From Natronospira bacteriovora (GTDB lineage: Bacteria > Pseudomonadota > Gammaproteobacteria > Natronospirales > Natronospiraceae): a DNA stretch of 64,000 nt. The notes below the pieces were generated by a model. The model ran no database searches and had not been told where the DNA came from. It was given only the letters and a program-made list of their open reading frames with translations. The stretch covers positions 434,001-498,000 of the forward strand of contig NZ_JAVDDT010000001.1 in the NCBI RefSeq assembly GCF_030848495.1. Direction: 5' to 3'. A program made the translations under genes and the position numbers. Of the stretch, positions 38,398-47,982 are shown one piece after another. The first letter of the stretch is position 1; each line of letters starts with the position of its first letter.

Positions 38398-39870
38398 TTA
38401 TTCCGTTCTGTAATTCGGGGCTTCTTTGGTGATGGTGACGTCGTGGACATGAGATTCCTTGACGCCGGCACCGGTGATCTTCACAAACTGTGGCTTGGTG
38501 CGCATTTCCTCGATGGTGGCGCAACCGGTGTAGCCCATGCTGGCGCGCAGTCCCCCCATCATCTGGTGCACGATGGCTCCCAGCGGGCCCTTGTAGGGCA
38601 CCCGGCCCTCGATACCTTCCGGCACCAGTTTCTCCACTTCCTCGGTCTTGTCCTGGAAATAACGATCGGAAGAGCCGTGACGGGACGACATGGCTCCCAT
38701 GGAACCCATGCCGCGGTAGGCCTTGTAGGAACGACCGTGGTAGAGCTCCACCTCGCCCGGTGATTCTTCCGTGCCGGCAAACAGGCCGCCGATCATGATG
38801 CTGTGGGCACCGGCCACAATGGCCTTGGCCAGATCGCCGGAGAAGCGCACACCGCCATCGGCAATCAGGGGAACGCCGGTGCCTTCAAGGGCCTTGGCCA
38901 CATTGGCCACGGCGGTGACTTGGGGCACACCCACACCGGCCACCACGCGGGTGGTGCAGATGGAGCCGGGTCCGATACCCACCTTGACGGCGTCCGCACC
39001 GGCCTTGACCAGATCCTTCGCCGCCTCGGCGGTCACGATATTGCCGCCGATGACCTGTACCTCCGGATACTGCTTCTTGATGCTCGCCACCCGATCCAGC
39101 ACACCCTTGCTGTGACCGTGGGAGGTATCCACCACGATCACGTCCACTCCGGCGGCCACCAGGCGCTCAACACGCTCGTCGGTATCGCCGCCGGTTCCCA
39201 CGGCCGCGGCACAGCGCAGGCGACCCTGATCGTCCTTGCAGGCGCTGGGGAAATCGGTGGCCTTCTGTATGTCCTTCACGGTGATCATGCCGCGCAGCTT
39301 GAAATCGTCACTGACCACAAGAACCTTTTCGATTCGGAACTCGTGCAGTTTCTCAAGGATCTCTTCCCGGCTGGCCCCTTCCTTGACCGTCACCAGTTTG
39401 TCCTTGCCGGTCATGATGGTTGTGACCGGAGCGTCGTACCGGGTCTCGAAACGAAGATCGCGACTGGTGACGATGCCCACCAGCTCTTCACCGTCCACCA
39501 CCGGCACACCGGAGATACCATGCCGACGGGTCAGTTCCATGACCTCGCGGATACTGCGATCGGGGCTGACCGTGATGGGATCCTTGATGACACCGCTTTC
39601 GTATTTCTTGACGTGGCGAACCTCGGCGGCCTGCGCCTCCGGCGACATGCTCTTGTGAATCACGCCGATGCCGCCTTCCTGGGCCAGGGCGATGGCAAGA
39701 CGGCCTTCGGTGACCGTGTCCATGGCCGCGGAAACCAGCGGAATGTTGAGCGTGATGTCGCGGGTGAGCTTCGTGCCCAGGCTGACCTGGTGCGGCAGAA
39801 CCTCGGAATGTGCGGGCAGCAGCAGAACGTCGTCGTAGGTGAGGGCTTCTTCGGCGATGCGGATCGACAT
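38398..39870 (-). CDS. guaB: IMP dehydrogenase
   Basis: A 490-residue enzyme that oxidises IMP to XMP with NAD+, the committed step to GTP. The TIM barrel is split by two CBS domains (about residues 95-200). The catalytic loop is GPGSICTTR, followed by the flap region with EGRVPYKG. It precedes guaA in the same direction. A clear sigma-70 promoter with a perfect -10 box lies upstream. Confidence 0.97.
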   Translation of the reverse strand: MSIRIAEEALTYDDVLLLPAHSEVLPHQVSLGTKLTRDITLNIPLVSAAMDTVTEGRLAIALAQEGGIGVIHKSMSPEAQAAEVRHVKKYESGVIKDPITVSPDRSIREVMELTRRHGISGVPVVDGEELVGIVTSRDLRFETRYDAPVTTIMTGKDKLVTVKEGASREEILEKLHEFRIEKVLVVSDDFKLRGMITVKDIQKATDFPSACKDDQGRLRCAAAVGTGGDTDERVERLVAAGVDVIVVDTSHGHSKGVLDRVASIKKQYPEVQVIGGNIVTAEAAKDLVKAGADAVKVGIGPGSICTTRVVAGVGVPQVTAVANVAKALEGTGVPLIADGGVRFSGDLAKAIVAGAHSIMIGGLFAGTEESPGEVELYHGRSYKAYRGMGSMGAMSSRHGSSDRYFQDKTEEVEKLVPEGIEGRVPYKGPLGAIVHQMMGGLRASMGYTGCATIEEMRTKPQFVKITGAGVKESHVHDVTITKEAPNYRTE

Positions 39871-39941
39871 GGGTGCAATTTCCCGAAACTTGTGTCGATT
39901 GAACCGGCGGCGGGACCACCAGCGAGAAAGTTAATCGGCGA

Positions 39942-39970
39942 ATTATACGCGTCCTGGCGGCATGGGGTAA
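39942..39970 (-). promoter_or_regulatory. Sigma-70 type promoter of guaBA
   Basis: On the minus strand, -10 box TATAAT (39947-39942) is perfect; 17 bp before it is TTACCC (39970-39965), a partial -35 box. Transcription would start about 65 bp before the guaB ATG. Confidence 0.7.
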
Positions 39971-40050
39971 AGGCGGCGATCCGCGCTCCCACCGGCCTTG
40001 CGCTGGCGGCAGGCGCCGTAGTCCGATCACGGCAATGGTAAACTGACGAA

Positions 40051-41430
40051 ATGAGCCGATCACTGCTGCAACCGCCGGACCCGGCGGAAATCTGGACCGT
40101 CTCCCGCCTGAACCGGGAGGTTCGCTTTGCCCTGGAACAGGGCTTTCCGGCCCTGTGGATCGAAGGCGAGATCTCCAATCTGGCCCGCCCCGCTTCAGGC
40201 CATCTGTATTTTTCCCTGAAGGATGCCTCGGCCCAGGTTCGCTGCGCCATGTTCCGGCCCCAGCAGCGCAGCATGCGCTTCCGGCCGGAGAACGGGGAAA
40301 AGGTTCTGGTTCGGGCCCGCATCGGCCTGTACGAGGCACGTGGTGAGTTCCAGCTCAAGGTGGAAGCCATGGAGCCCGCCGGCCTGGGGGCCTTGCAGCG
40401 GGCATTCGAGGAGCTCAAGCAGAAACTGGCCGCCGAAGGCCTGTTTGACGAGGCCATCAAGCGTCCACTGCCGGCCATGCCGGAACGAATCGGCGTTATC
40501 ACCTCCCCCACCGGCGCGGCCATTCGCGACATTCTCACCACCCTGAAGCGGCGCTTTCCCCTGGCCGAGGTCGTTGTCTACCCCGTCCCCGTGCAAGGCG
40601 AGGGTGCCGGGCAGAAGATTGCCCACATGCTTGCCGTGGCCGGAAGACGGGCCGAGTGCGATGTGCTCATTCTGGCCCGTGGCGGGGGCTCGCTTGAGGA
40701 TCTGTGGGCCTTCAATGAAGAGTGCGTGGCCCGCGCCCTGCGCGCCTGCCCGATCCCCGTGGTGGCCGGGGTGGGCCATGAAGTGGATTTCACCATTGCC
40801 GATTTTGCCGCTGATCACCGCGCGCCAACACCCACTGGCGCCGCTGAGGCCGTCAGCCCGGATGCCGGCGAGTGGCGTCAGCGTCTTGATCGTCAGACCC
40901 AGCGCATGATGCTGGCGGTGAACGGGCACCTGCAACGGGCCCGCGAACACTATCGCGGCCTCAGGCGTCGTCTTGCCCTGCGCCACCCCGGGCAACAACT
41001 GCAGCAACAGGGGCAGCGCCTGGACGAGATGGCCCTGCGCCTGACACGCCTTGTCCGGCGTCAGCTGGATCATCAGGCCCGGCAGTTGAATCACCTCGGT
41101 CAGCGATTGCGGGCCGCCAACCCCGGCCAGCATCTCCAACGCCGCCGTGACCGCCTGGCGGAGATTCGTCGCCGACTGGGGCAGGCCATGCAGCACGGGC
41201 TGCAGGATCGGCGGCAGCGCCTGCAGAGCAGTGCCCGGGCCCTGAACACCGTCAGCCCGCTGGCCACCCTCGACCGGGGCTATGCCATTGTGCAGCGGCC
41301 GGATGGCGGTATCATCCGGAGTGCTGGCGAGGTGATGGCCGGGGACGAGATCACCGCCCGGCTGGCCAGAGGCCGAATCAGCGCCCATGTCATAACCGTG
41401 GATCAGGATCAGGACAAGGAAAATTCATGA
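40051..41430 (+). CDS. xseA: Exodeoxyribonuclease VII large subunit
   Basis: A 459-residue subunit of the ssDNA-specific nuclease ExoVII. It has the N-terminal OB fold (WIEGEISNLARPASGHLYFSLKD region), the catalytic core with SPTGAAIRD, RGGGSLEDLW and AGVGHE, and a long helical coiled coil (about 285-400) that binds XseB. xseB is not adjacent. It is divergent from guaB, a common arrangement, and overlaps the next gene by 4 bp (ATGA), so the M23 peptidase is probably coupled to it. Confidence 0.96.
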   Translation: MSRSLLQPPDPAEIWTVSRLNREVRFALEQGFPALWIEGEISNLARPASGHLYFSLKDASAQVRCAMFRPQQRSMRFRPENGEKVLVRARIGLYEARGEFQLKVEAMEPAGLGALQRAFEELKQKLAAEGLFDEAIKRPLPAMPERIGVITSPTGAAIRDILTTLKRRFPLAEVVVYPVPVQGEGAGQKIAHMLAVAGRRAECDVLILARGGGSLEDLWAFNEECVARALRACPIPVVAGVGHEVDFTIADFAADHRAPTPTGAAEAVSPDAGEWRQRLDRQTQRMMLAVNGHLQRAREHYRGLRRRLALRHPGQQLQQQGQRLDEMALRLTRLVRRQLDHQARQLNHLGQRLRAANPGQHLQRRRDRLAEIRRRLGQAMQHGLQDRRQRLQSSARALNTVSPLATLDRGYAIVQRPDGGIIRSAGEVMAGDEITARLARGRISAHVITVDQDQDKENS

Positions 41431-42296
41431 TGATGAAACGGATGTTCTCCGCCGTTACCCTGCTGCTGACGGTGGTCGCGGCCGCGGCCGCCACCGCCCA
41501 TGAGCTACCCCGCCACAAGCCGGTTCCCGGCGGTGTCGCGGTGATCGACCTGCCCGGTGACCGTGGCGGCCGCCCCGAGGTTCGCTACCGGGATCGCCAG
41601 GGCCTGGTGGTGCCCAACGGAGATGATTACCGGGCCATTCTCGGCATCCCCCTGGGCACGTCACCCGGGGAACAGCGCTTCGAGGTTCGCTTCCCCGATG
41701 GCGAATCCCTGCAGAAGCGCTTCCATGTCGAGCCCAAGGAATATGCGGAATCCCGTATCACCATTGCCGATGAACGCCTGGTCACACCGGACGCGGAGGC
41801 ATTGGAGAGAATCAATCAGGAACGGCCCCGGATTCGGCGCGCCCTGGCCACACACAGCGAGGCCGACTCGGTACCACTGGCCTTTGCTTTGCCCGTGGAA
41901 AACGTGGAGACCAGTCCCTTCGGCCGCCAGCGCTACATCAATGACCAGCCCCGCAATCCCCACAGCGGCATTGATATCCGCGGCGCCACCGGTACCCCCA
42001 TCTACGCCCCCGCCCCGGGCCAGGTGATCGAGGCCGGCCATTTCTACTTCAACGGCAAGACCGTCTTCCTCGATCACGGCGAAGGCCTGATCTCCATGTT
42101 TGCTCACATGGACGAGATCAAGGTATCGGTCGGCGATGAACTGGACACCGGGGAATTGGTGGGAACCGTCGGCATGACCGGCCGCGTCACCGGCCCGCAC
42201 CTGCACTGGTCGGTGTCACTGGGCAACACCATGGTCAACCCCCGCTATTTCCTGATCGACGAATCGCCCCTCGATCGCCGGGAAAACGCGGAGTGA
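41427..42296 (+). CDS. M23 family metallopeptidase, periplasmic
   Basis: A 289-residue secreted protein with a signal peptide ending near AATAHE. The middle (about 45-110) is a beta-rich domain, and 150-280 the LytM/M23 domain with zinc ligands in HSGIDIR and HLHWS (first His and the H-x-H pair), plus the aspartate of GIDIR. All ligands are present, so it may cut peptidoglycan peptide cross-links rather than act as an inactive activator. Three ATG codons in a row make the exact start uncertain. It follows xseA with overlap. Confidence 0.92.
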   Translation: MMMKRMFSAVTLLLTVVAAAAATAHELPRHKPVPGGVAVIDLPGDRGGRPEVRYRDRQGLVVPNGDDYRAILGIPLGTSPGEQRFEVRFPDGESLQKRFHVEPKEYAESRITIADERLVTPDAEALERINQERPRIRRALATHSEADSVPLAFALPVENVETSPFGRQRYINDQPRNPHSGIDIRGATGTPIYAPAPGQVIEAGHFYFNGKTVFLDHGEGLISMFAHMDEIKVSVGDELDTGELVGTVGMTGRVTGPHLHWSVSLGNTMVNPRYFLIDESPLDRRENAE

Positions 42297-42352
42297 TGAA
42301 AAAAGCGCCGCGAAATGGACGCAAAATAGACGCGAAATAAGGAAATGAAAAT

Positions 42353-42433
42353 GAATTAGCCACAGATAAACACAGATGGACACAGATGATTCGCAATTGA
42401 AGTGCCAGGGAACACTTTATCTGTGGCTAATTC
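42353..42433. repeat. Inverted repeat with about 10-bp periodic arms
   Basis: Perfect 18-bp arms GAATTAGCCACAGATAAA (42353-42370) and its complement (42416-42433). The left arm runs on as CACAGATGGACACAGATGA, a tandem of about 10-bp units also seen at 19028-19060. Outside the arms, related GACGCAAAA and TGCGTGCGTTTTGC stretches extend the palindrome imperfectly to about 42310-42460. Confidence 0.92.
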
Positions 42434-42475
42434 GCTTCTTTATCTGCGTGCGTTTTGCGGCTCAGGGTATTGGCG

Positions 42476-43114
42476 TCAATCCTCGCTGTCGGTGGCGAGG
42501 AAGAGGCCGAACCAGCCGGCATCGAGATTGATGATGGCGTAGGCGATATCGTATTCGCCGTCACAGAACCAGCAGGAAAAGCCGGGATCGAGACCGAACA
42601 GGAAGACATCCTCGTCGCCGGCTTCTTCGAACAGGGCATCCAGGTATTCGCCGGTCATGCGCTCGGCCTGATCTTCGGCCAGGCCATCCCCCAGAACGCC
42701 CCCCTCCTTGAGCGCACGGTAGACGGCGTCTCCGAACTGCTGCCGGGTTTCGGGCCAGACACGTTCATCGGCCAGCCAGGCGATGGAGCAGCCGGCGATG
42801 TCACTGGGCAAATCCTGATTGTCGGCCAGGCTCCAGAGCAGGCTGATTACCGTCTCCGGCCCCGGATCATCGGCCGCCTCTGCAACGTCGCTGTCGTCCA
42901 GCTCGTAGGCCTGGAAAACGACGCCGCCGGTGACCCAGCTGCGGCGAATCTCCCGATGCACGGCTTCCATGACCTGGCGACGGGGCGTGGGGATGGCGAT
43001 GGGATCGCCGGTGGACATATCCACTTCATCGATCAGTTCATCATCCACCAGCAGGGTTTCGCCGGGTTCCGAGTGAAAACTGCCGCTGTACTCATGCACG
43101 GACCAGATGGCCAT
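42476..43114 (-). CDS. Unknown acidic cytoplasmic protein
   Basis: A 212-residue acidic protein that I do not recognise. It has no signal peptide or membrane segment. Cysteines occur in AGCSIAW and in FSCWFCDGEYD near the C-terminus, where a CxxC pair is possible, and tryptophans are frequent. AAGGAG lies 6 bp before the ATG, and codon use looks normal, so it is a real gene. It sits 10 bp after the CPBP gene on the same strand and is probably co-transcribed with it. Confidence 0.75.
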   Translation of the reverse strand: MAIWSVHEYSGSFHSEPGETLLVDDELIDEVDMSTGDPIAIPTPRRQVMEAVHREIRRSWVTGGVVFQAYELDDSDVAEAADDPGPETVISLLWSLADNQDLPSDIAGCSIAWLADERVWPETRQQFGDAVYRALKEGGVLGDGLAEDQAERMTGEYLDALFEEAGDEDVFLFGLDPGFSCWFCDGEYDIAYAIINLDAGWFGLFLATDSED

Positions 43115-43124
43115 TTGCCGCTCC

Positions 43125-43880
43125 TTAGCCGGGCTTGCCTGACTGCTGCCGGCGAATCAAGAATACCCCGATCACCATGATGGTCAATGCGGGGGGAATC
43201 GTCCAGAGGGACAGGGGTTCTGAAAACCCGAGATGGTCCAGCCCCAGTGTGGTGCCATTGTACGCACAATGCAGGGCGATGGCGGGCCAGATACTGCGAC
43301 CGTGAATGACCAGAAGGGCGCAGGCGAGACCCAGTACGGCCGTGATGGTGGCGTGCACCGGATGGCCGTGCAACATGGCAAACAGCGCCGTACTGATCAG
43401 AATCGCCGCCCAGGGCGGAAAGCGCGCCAGCATGCCACGCAGAATCAGGCCGCGAAACAGGAGCTCTTCAGCCAGGGGCGCCAGAATCACCACCACCATG
43501 GCCAGACCCAGTGGCCCGATGCGCTGTGTGGTCTCACGCAGGACTTCATCAACGGCACGCGCGTGCTCTTCGGCTTCACCAAGGCGGTAAAGGTGGGCCA
43601 GCGTGGCGGCGATCAGTAGCGACAGGGCAAGGCCGATGAGCAGACTGCCGGCCACGGCCCGATGGTGGCAGGCATACAGGCCGAGACTGTGGCGCCAGCC
43701 CAGGCTGCCGAGGATGACCACCAGGACGATGGCCAGCAGACTGCCAATCTGCATGCCACCCACGCGACCCAGTGCGGAGGCCACGCCGCCCAGGGCTTCG
43801 CCCAGAACCAGCAGAATCAGGCCAAGCACCAGCGCCAGGCAATAGGCAGTCAGGGCATGCAGGGGGCGAACCGCTGTCAT
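43125..43880 (-). CDS. CPBP-family intramembrane metalloprotease
   Basis: A 251-residue membrane protein with about seven or eight hydrophobic segments. The Rce1/CPBP (ABI) motifs are present in order: EELLFRG, FAMLHGH and a late HCAYNG, which carry the catalytic Glu pair and metal-binding residues. Members process prenylated or peptide substrates, or act in bacteriocin immunity; the substrate here is unknown. The ATG at 43880 follows GGAGG. It lies between cysteine dioxygenase and an unknown gene, all on one strand. Confidence 0.87.
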   Translation of the reverse strand: MTAVRPLHALTAYCLALVLGLILLVLGEALGGVASALGRVGGMQIGSLLAIVLVVILGSLGWRHSLGLYACHHRAVAGSLLIGLALSLLIAATLAHLYRLGEAEEHARAVDEVLRETTQRIGPLGLAMVVVILAPLAEELLFRGLILRGMLARFPPWAAILISTALFAMLHGHPVHATITAVLGLACALLVIHGRSIWPAIALHCAYNGTTLGLDHLGFSEPLSLWTIPPALTIMVIGVFLIRRQQSGKPG

Positions 43881-43912
43881 GGCACCTCCGGGAAAGTGGC
43901 CCGGTCCCGCCG

Positions 43913-44518
43913 TCAATCGTAGCTCAGGCTGCGGCGTTCCCGCTGATACCAGTCACCACTCCGGGGAAGGAAGACATTGCAGCAATTCATCTCGCCGCCA
44001 TAGATGTGCAGGGTCACGGCCACATCATCTTCCCGGTCATTGAGGATTCGATGATGATCATGGGGTGGTATCAGGCAACCGGCTCCGCCCACCTCGGACG
44101 TCACGACTTCTTCCAGTCGAAAGCGATCCTGGTCACCGCGGCTTTCCCGGTGGGAATACTGTTCAATGCGAATACGGCCGTGACAGACGCCCTCCACGCA
44201 CCAGAGACCGGAGTGATCATGCAGGGGCGTACCCTGCCCCACGCCCCAGGTCATGGCGACAATGGAGAATCGATCATCGGGAGCGCGGTACACCAGGCGG
44301 CGGGCGTAATGATCCTCTTCGGCTTCCAGGAAACTGGCAGGCAACTGGAATTCCGGGGAAGAAATGAGTCGGCACAGCCGATTCTTGACCGCTTCGGTGA
44401 TGGCATCGGGGTCGTTCAGGGCCGCCGCTTCACTGACGCCATCGATCAGGGCTCGGGCTCCTGGAAAGTCCTCCGCGGGCCGCGGGGCGCGTTGGTCGAC
44501 GGCGTATTCGGTGGTCAT
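43913..44518 (-). CDS. Cysteine dioxygenase-family protein (thiol dioxygenase)
   Basis: A 201-residue cupin that should oxidise cysteine to cysteine sulfinate with Fe(II) and O2. Iron ligands are the two His in PLHDHSG and the His in PPHDHHRI. A cysteine (in LWCVEG) sits where some cysteine dioxygenases form a Cys-Tyr crosslink. 3-mercaptopropionate dioxygenases are the main alternative. It lies 17 bp after the MetX-type gene, so sulfur amino acid synthesis and breakdown genes are joined. GGGAG precedes the ATG. Confidence 0.85.
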   Translation of the reverse strand: MTTEYAVDQRAPRPAEDFPGARALIDGVSEAAALNDPDAITEAVKNRLCRLISSPEFQLPASFLEAEEDHYARRLVYRAPDDRFSIVAMTWGVGQGTPLHDHSGLWCVEGVCHGRIRIEQYSHRESRGDQDRFRLEEVVTSEVGGAGCLIPPHDHHRILNDREDDVAVTLHIYGGEMNCCNVFLPRSGDWYQRERRSLSYD

Positions 44519-44535
44519 GCTTCACTCCCTGCCTA

Positions 44536-45642
44536 TCAGATACCGGCCAGGTAATCGGCGATCACCGGGCCAAAGCGTTCGTCGTCCACCAGAAAGGCAT
44601 CGTGCCCCTGAATGGAGGCGAGACCGTGAAAACGTGTCGCCACGCCCACGTCAGCCAGATTGTCGGCCAGTGCGCGCTGCTGCTGCAAGGGAAACAGGAT
44701 ATCGCTCTCCACGCCCACGACCGCGGCGGATTCCAGCTCCGCCAGGGCCTGCAGTGGCGACTGGCCATCACGGACATGGTCGTCCACATCGAACAGATCC
44801 ATGGCCCGGGACAGATAGATATAGCAGTTGGGATCAAAGCCGCCGACGAAGCGATCCGCCTGGGCCGCCAGATAGGATTCAATCTCGTAACGCGGCCCGA
44901 ACCCGGGATCGGGTTCCGCCATCTTGCGGCGGCCGAATCGCTCCGTCCATTCCCCGGGGGAGCGATAGGAAATCATGCCCAGCTTGCGGGCCAGCCGCAT
45001 GCCACTGGCCGGCTGGGCGTCAGAATCGTAGTGGCCACCCTGCCAGGCGGGATCCGAGCGCACGATTTCACGCTGCAGTGAACGCACGGCGATGGCGAAG
45101 GGCAGGGCCCGCTCGGCGGAGGAAATGCTCAGCAGATGCCGGGCGCTGCCGGGGTAGCGCAGCAGAAAGGCCAGTGCACTCATCCCGCCCAGGGAAGGGC
45201 CAACGATGGCGTGAAGCTGCCGGATGCCCATGACATCCAGTGCCGCCCGAGTGGCCGCCGCAATGTCCTCCACCCGCAACTCGGGAAAATCCAGGCGCCA
45301 GGGCTCGTCGCCGCCGGGCCTGGGGCTGGCCGGGCCGGTGGAGCCGAAACAACTGCCCAGGGAATTGAAGCAGAGCACGTGAAAGCGTCTGGTATCGATT
45401 GGCTTCCCCGGCCCGACCATGGCTTCCCACCAGCCATCCGACGGATCCTGTTCGCTTGATGCAGCATGGGCGCTGGGTGACAGCCCGGTAAACAGGAGAA
45501 TGGTGTTGTCGCCATTGCCCCGGCGCTCACCCCAGGATTCACAGACCAGGCGGACACCGGGCAGGGAGTCTCCGCACCAGGTTTCAAGCGGGTCGGGCAA
45601 TTCAATGACGCGGGATGCGGGCGGCTGGCTGGGCACGTTCAC
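44536..45642 (-). CDS. metX: MetX-type O-acyltransferase (homoserine or serine)
   Basis: About 368 residues from the GTG at 45642, which has AGGA at 6 bp. It has an alpha/beta-hydrolase fold with nucleophile serine in GPSLGGM, and Asp and His near GVESDILFP and QGHDAFL. MetX enzymes move an acetyl or succinyl group to homoserine for methionine synthesis. The SLGSCFGSTGPAS stretch also resembles the xanthomonad members described as serine O-succinyltransferases, which feed cysteine synthesis. Substrate and acyl donor cannot be fixed here. It is followed closely by a cysteine dioxygenase gene. Confidence 0.85.
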   Translation of the reverse strand: MNVPSQPPASRVIELPDPLETWCGDSLPGVRLVCESWGERRGNGDNTILLFTGLSPSAHAASSEQDPSDGWWEAMVGPGKPIDTRRFHVLCFNSLGSCFGSTGPASPRPGGDEPWRLDFPELRVEDIAAATRAALDVMGIRQLHAIVGPSLGGMSALAFLLRYPGSARHLLSISSAERALPFAIAVRSLQREIVRSDPAWQGGHYDSDAQPASGMRLARKLGMISYRSPGEWTERFGRRKMAEPDPGFGPRYEIESYLAAQADRFVGGFDPNCYIYLSRAMDLFDVDDHVRDGQSPLQALAELESAAVVGVESDILFPLQQQRALADNLADVGVATRFHGLASIQGHDAFLVDDERFGPVIADYLAGI

Positions 45643-45893
45643 GTGGCTTCCTGCTGTCCTTGACTGGATGAGACGGTCACTGGCGGTGGCCGTCTTACAC
45701 GCCCACACGCCCTGCAAGCGCAACATTGTCCGGGATGCGCCCGGCGATTGCCACCCCGGCCTGCCCGCGAACGGCCGACGACCCCCAAACCATGGCCGTA
45801 AACCGCACCTTGATACACGCCCGTCCCATCCCCACATTCAGGGGTGAGTAAGGCAAGGAACCTCGAATGAGATTCCCTGACAGGAGGGACGCC

Positions 45894-46451
45894 ATGCGAC
45901 CCGATTATGCGCCAGATGACGCCTTGCTGATCGTGGATGTCCAGAACGACTTCTGCCCCGGCGGTGCCCTGGCCGTGGAGGAAGGTGATCAGATCATCCC
46001 CCGGCTCAACGAGGCCATCGAGTCGGCCCGCTCGCAGGGCATCCCCGTGATCGCATCACGGGACTGGCATCCTCGCGGCCATTGCAGCTTCTCCGAACAG
46101 GGTGGTCCCTGGCCGGAGCACTGCGTGCAGGACACGCCCGGAGCGGATTTTCACCCGCGGCTGGCGCTGCCGACGGATGCGGAAATCATCTCCAAGGGCC
46201 AGTCGCCGGATCGTGACCAGTATTCGGCGCTGGAGGACACCGGTCTCGCTGAGTCGTTGAAGGATCGCGGCATCCGCCGCTTGTGGATCGGTGGCCTGGC
46301 ACAGGATGTCTGCGTTCATGCCACCGTAATGGACGCACTCAAGGCCGGCTTCGAAGTGAAATTGCTACGAGCCTCCACTCGCCCCGTGGACGCCGCCAAG
46401 GGCCGTGAAGCCCTCGAGGAAATGCGTGCCGCCGGTGCCGAGCTGGTCTAG
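45894..46451 (+). CDS. pncA: Nicotinamidase PncA
   Basis: A 185-residue hydrolase turning nicotinamide into nicotinate for NAD salvage. Catalytic residues fit D15 (VDVQNDF), K101 (ISKGQ) and C140 (AQDVC), and the metal site fits D57, H59 and H63 (RDWHPRGH). The ATG at 45894 is preceded by AGGAGG at 7 bp. pncB follows 74 bp later on the same strand, so the two salvage steps are joined. Divergent from metX. Confidence 0.94.
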   Translation: MRPDYAPDDALLIVDVQNDFCPGGALAVEEGDQIIPRLNEAIESARSQGIPVIASRDWHPRGHCSFSEQGGPWPEHCVQDTPGADFHPRLALPTDAEIISKGQSPDRDQYSALEDTGLAESLKDRGIRRLWIGGLAQDVCVHATVMDALKAGFEVKLLRASTRPVDAAKGREALEEMRAAGAELV

Positions 46452-46525
46452 GGAACCTCTACTCAGGCCGAGCTTTCCAAGTTCAGGAGTTTCCGATCCG
46501 AAGTCCCCTCAAGAAAGGACACGGC

Positions 46526-47902
46526 ATGCCCGAGCCTGCGCTCTCACCCCACCGACCCGCCAGCGCCCTGCTCACCGACCTGTATGAACTGAGCATGGCG
46601 ACGGTCTATGATGCCGAGGCCATGGAAGAAGAGGCCGTGTTCGAACTCTTCTTCCGTGAGCTGCCGGCTCATCGCAATTTCGTGCTGACCGCCGGTCAGG
46701 ATGAATGCATCCGCTTCCTCAGTGGTTTCCATTTCCATGAAGGGGAAATTGACTGGCTGCGCTCGCTGGATCGATTCCCTGAGCACTTTCTTCGCCGCCT
46801 GGCATCCCTGCGTTTCACCGGCGATGTCTACGCCCTGCCGGAGGGCAGTGTGGCCTTTCCCATGGAGCCAGCCATCCAGGTGCGCGCGCCCCTGATCGAA
46901 GCGCAACTGGTCGAGACCTTCCTGCTCAATCGCATTCACTCCCAGAGCGTGCTGGCAAGCAAGGCGGCCCGCATCGTGCTGGCGGCCGACGGCCGCCCGG
47001 TGATGGATTTCGGCGCCCGCAAGGCCCATGGCAGTGATGGCGCCCTGGCACTGGCCCGCTGCAGTTATATCGCCGGGGCTGCCGGCACGTCGAACCTGGA
47101 GGCCGGCATGCGCTACGGGATCCCCGTAATGGGCACCATGGCGCACAGTTACGTACAGGCCTTCGAGGATGAAGAGCGGGCCTTCGAACGGTTCTGCCGG
47201 CAATGGCCGGAAACCACTCTGCTCGTGGACACCTGGGATACGTTGCGGGGCGTGGAACGGGTAATTGCACTCATCCAGGCCCATCCAGGGCCCGGCAAGC
47301 TCCCGGTTTCCGCCATTCGCCTGGATTCGGGCGATCTGGGGAAACTCGCCTGGCAGGCCCGCGAGAAACTCGACGCGGCCGGACTGGAAGATATCCGCAT
47401 TCTCGCCTCGTCCTCTCTTAACGAGTACCGGATAGCCGAGTTGCTGCGGGAAGGCGCACCCATTGATGGCTTCGGTGTCGGCACCGAATGGGCCGTGAGT
47501 CCGGATGCCGCCGACATCGACTTTGCCTACAAGTTGAGCGAATTCGCCGGCGAACCCCGCATGAAGGCCTCGCGTGACAAGGCCACCTGGCCGGGCGCCA
47601 AGCAGGTATGGCGTTCCTGGCATCGTGGCAGCATGCAGGGTGACCGGGTATGCGCTGCTGACGAAGCACCGATCAAGGGCAGCGAAGCCCTGCTCAAGCC
47701 GGTCATCGAGGGCGGCGAACGCCTGGCCGGGGCGCTCGGCACCCTCGAGGAAACCCGCGAGCACGCGCGCAAGCAGCTGGCTGCCCTGCCGGAAGCGCTG
47801 AGGCAGCCTGAACAGGCAGCCAGCCCCTATTCCGTGAGCATCAGCAAGCAGCTCGAGGCCGACAAGGAGGCCATGCTGAGACGCTATCTTGACGAACGGT
47901 GA
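46526..47902 (+). CDS. pncB: Nicotinate phosphoribosyltransferase
   Basis: A 458-residue enzyme making nicotinate mononucleotide from nicotinate, PRPP and ATP, the step after PncA. Seen are LLTDLYELSMA at the N-terminus, the MDFGARKAHG stretch, IRLDSGDLGKLA (phosphate and ribose contacts), and GFGVGTEW. Length matches the longer bacterial branch. It is paired with pncA, and slyD follows after 80 bp. Confidence 0.95.
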   Translation: MPEPALSPHRPASALLTDLYELSMATVYDAEAMEEEAVFELFFRELPAHRNFVLTAGQDECIRFLSGFHFHEGEIDWLRSLDRFPEHFLRRLASLRFTGDVYALPEGSVAFPMEPAIQVRAPLIEAQLVETFLLNRIHSQSVLASKAARIVLAADGRPVMDFGARKAHGSDGALALARCSYIAGAAGTSNLEAGMRYGIPVMGTMAHSYVQAFEDEERAFERFCRQWPETTLLVDTWDTLRGVERVIALIQAHPGPGKLPVSAIRLDSGDLGKLAWQAREKLDAAGLEDIRILASSSLNEYRIAELLREGAPIDGFGVGTEWAVSPDAADIDFAYKLSEFAGEPRMKASRDKATWPGAKQVWRSWHRGSMQGDRVCAADEAPIKGSEALLKPVIEGGERLAGALGTLEETREHARKQLAALPEALRQPEQAASPYSVSISKQLEADKEAMLRRYLDER

Positions 47903-47982
47903 ACTCCGGCCTTTACGCAGGCCCTGTGGGGATGAGACCCTATTTGGTCATTCTGAATCAAAGATAATTCCGAGAGGTTTCA

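Noticed and set aside
45643-45893. SAM riboswitch before metX
   Set aside because: I see no conserved core or terminator pair; the spacer looks like an ordinary divergent promoter region.
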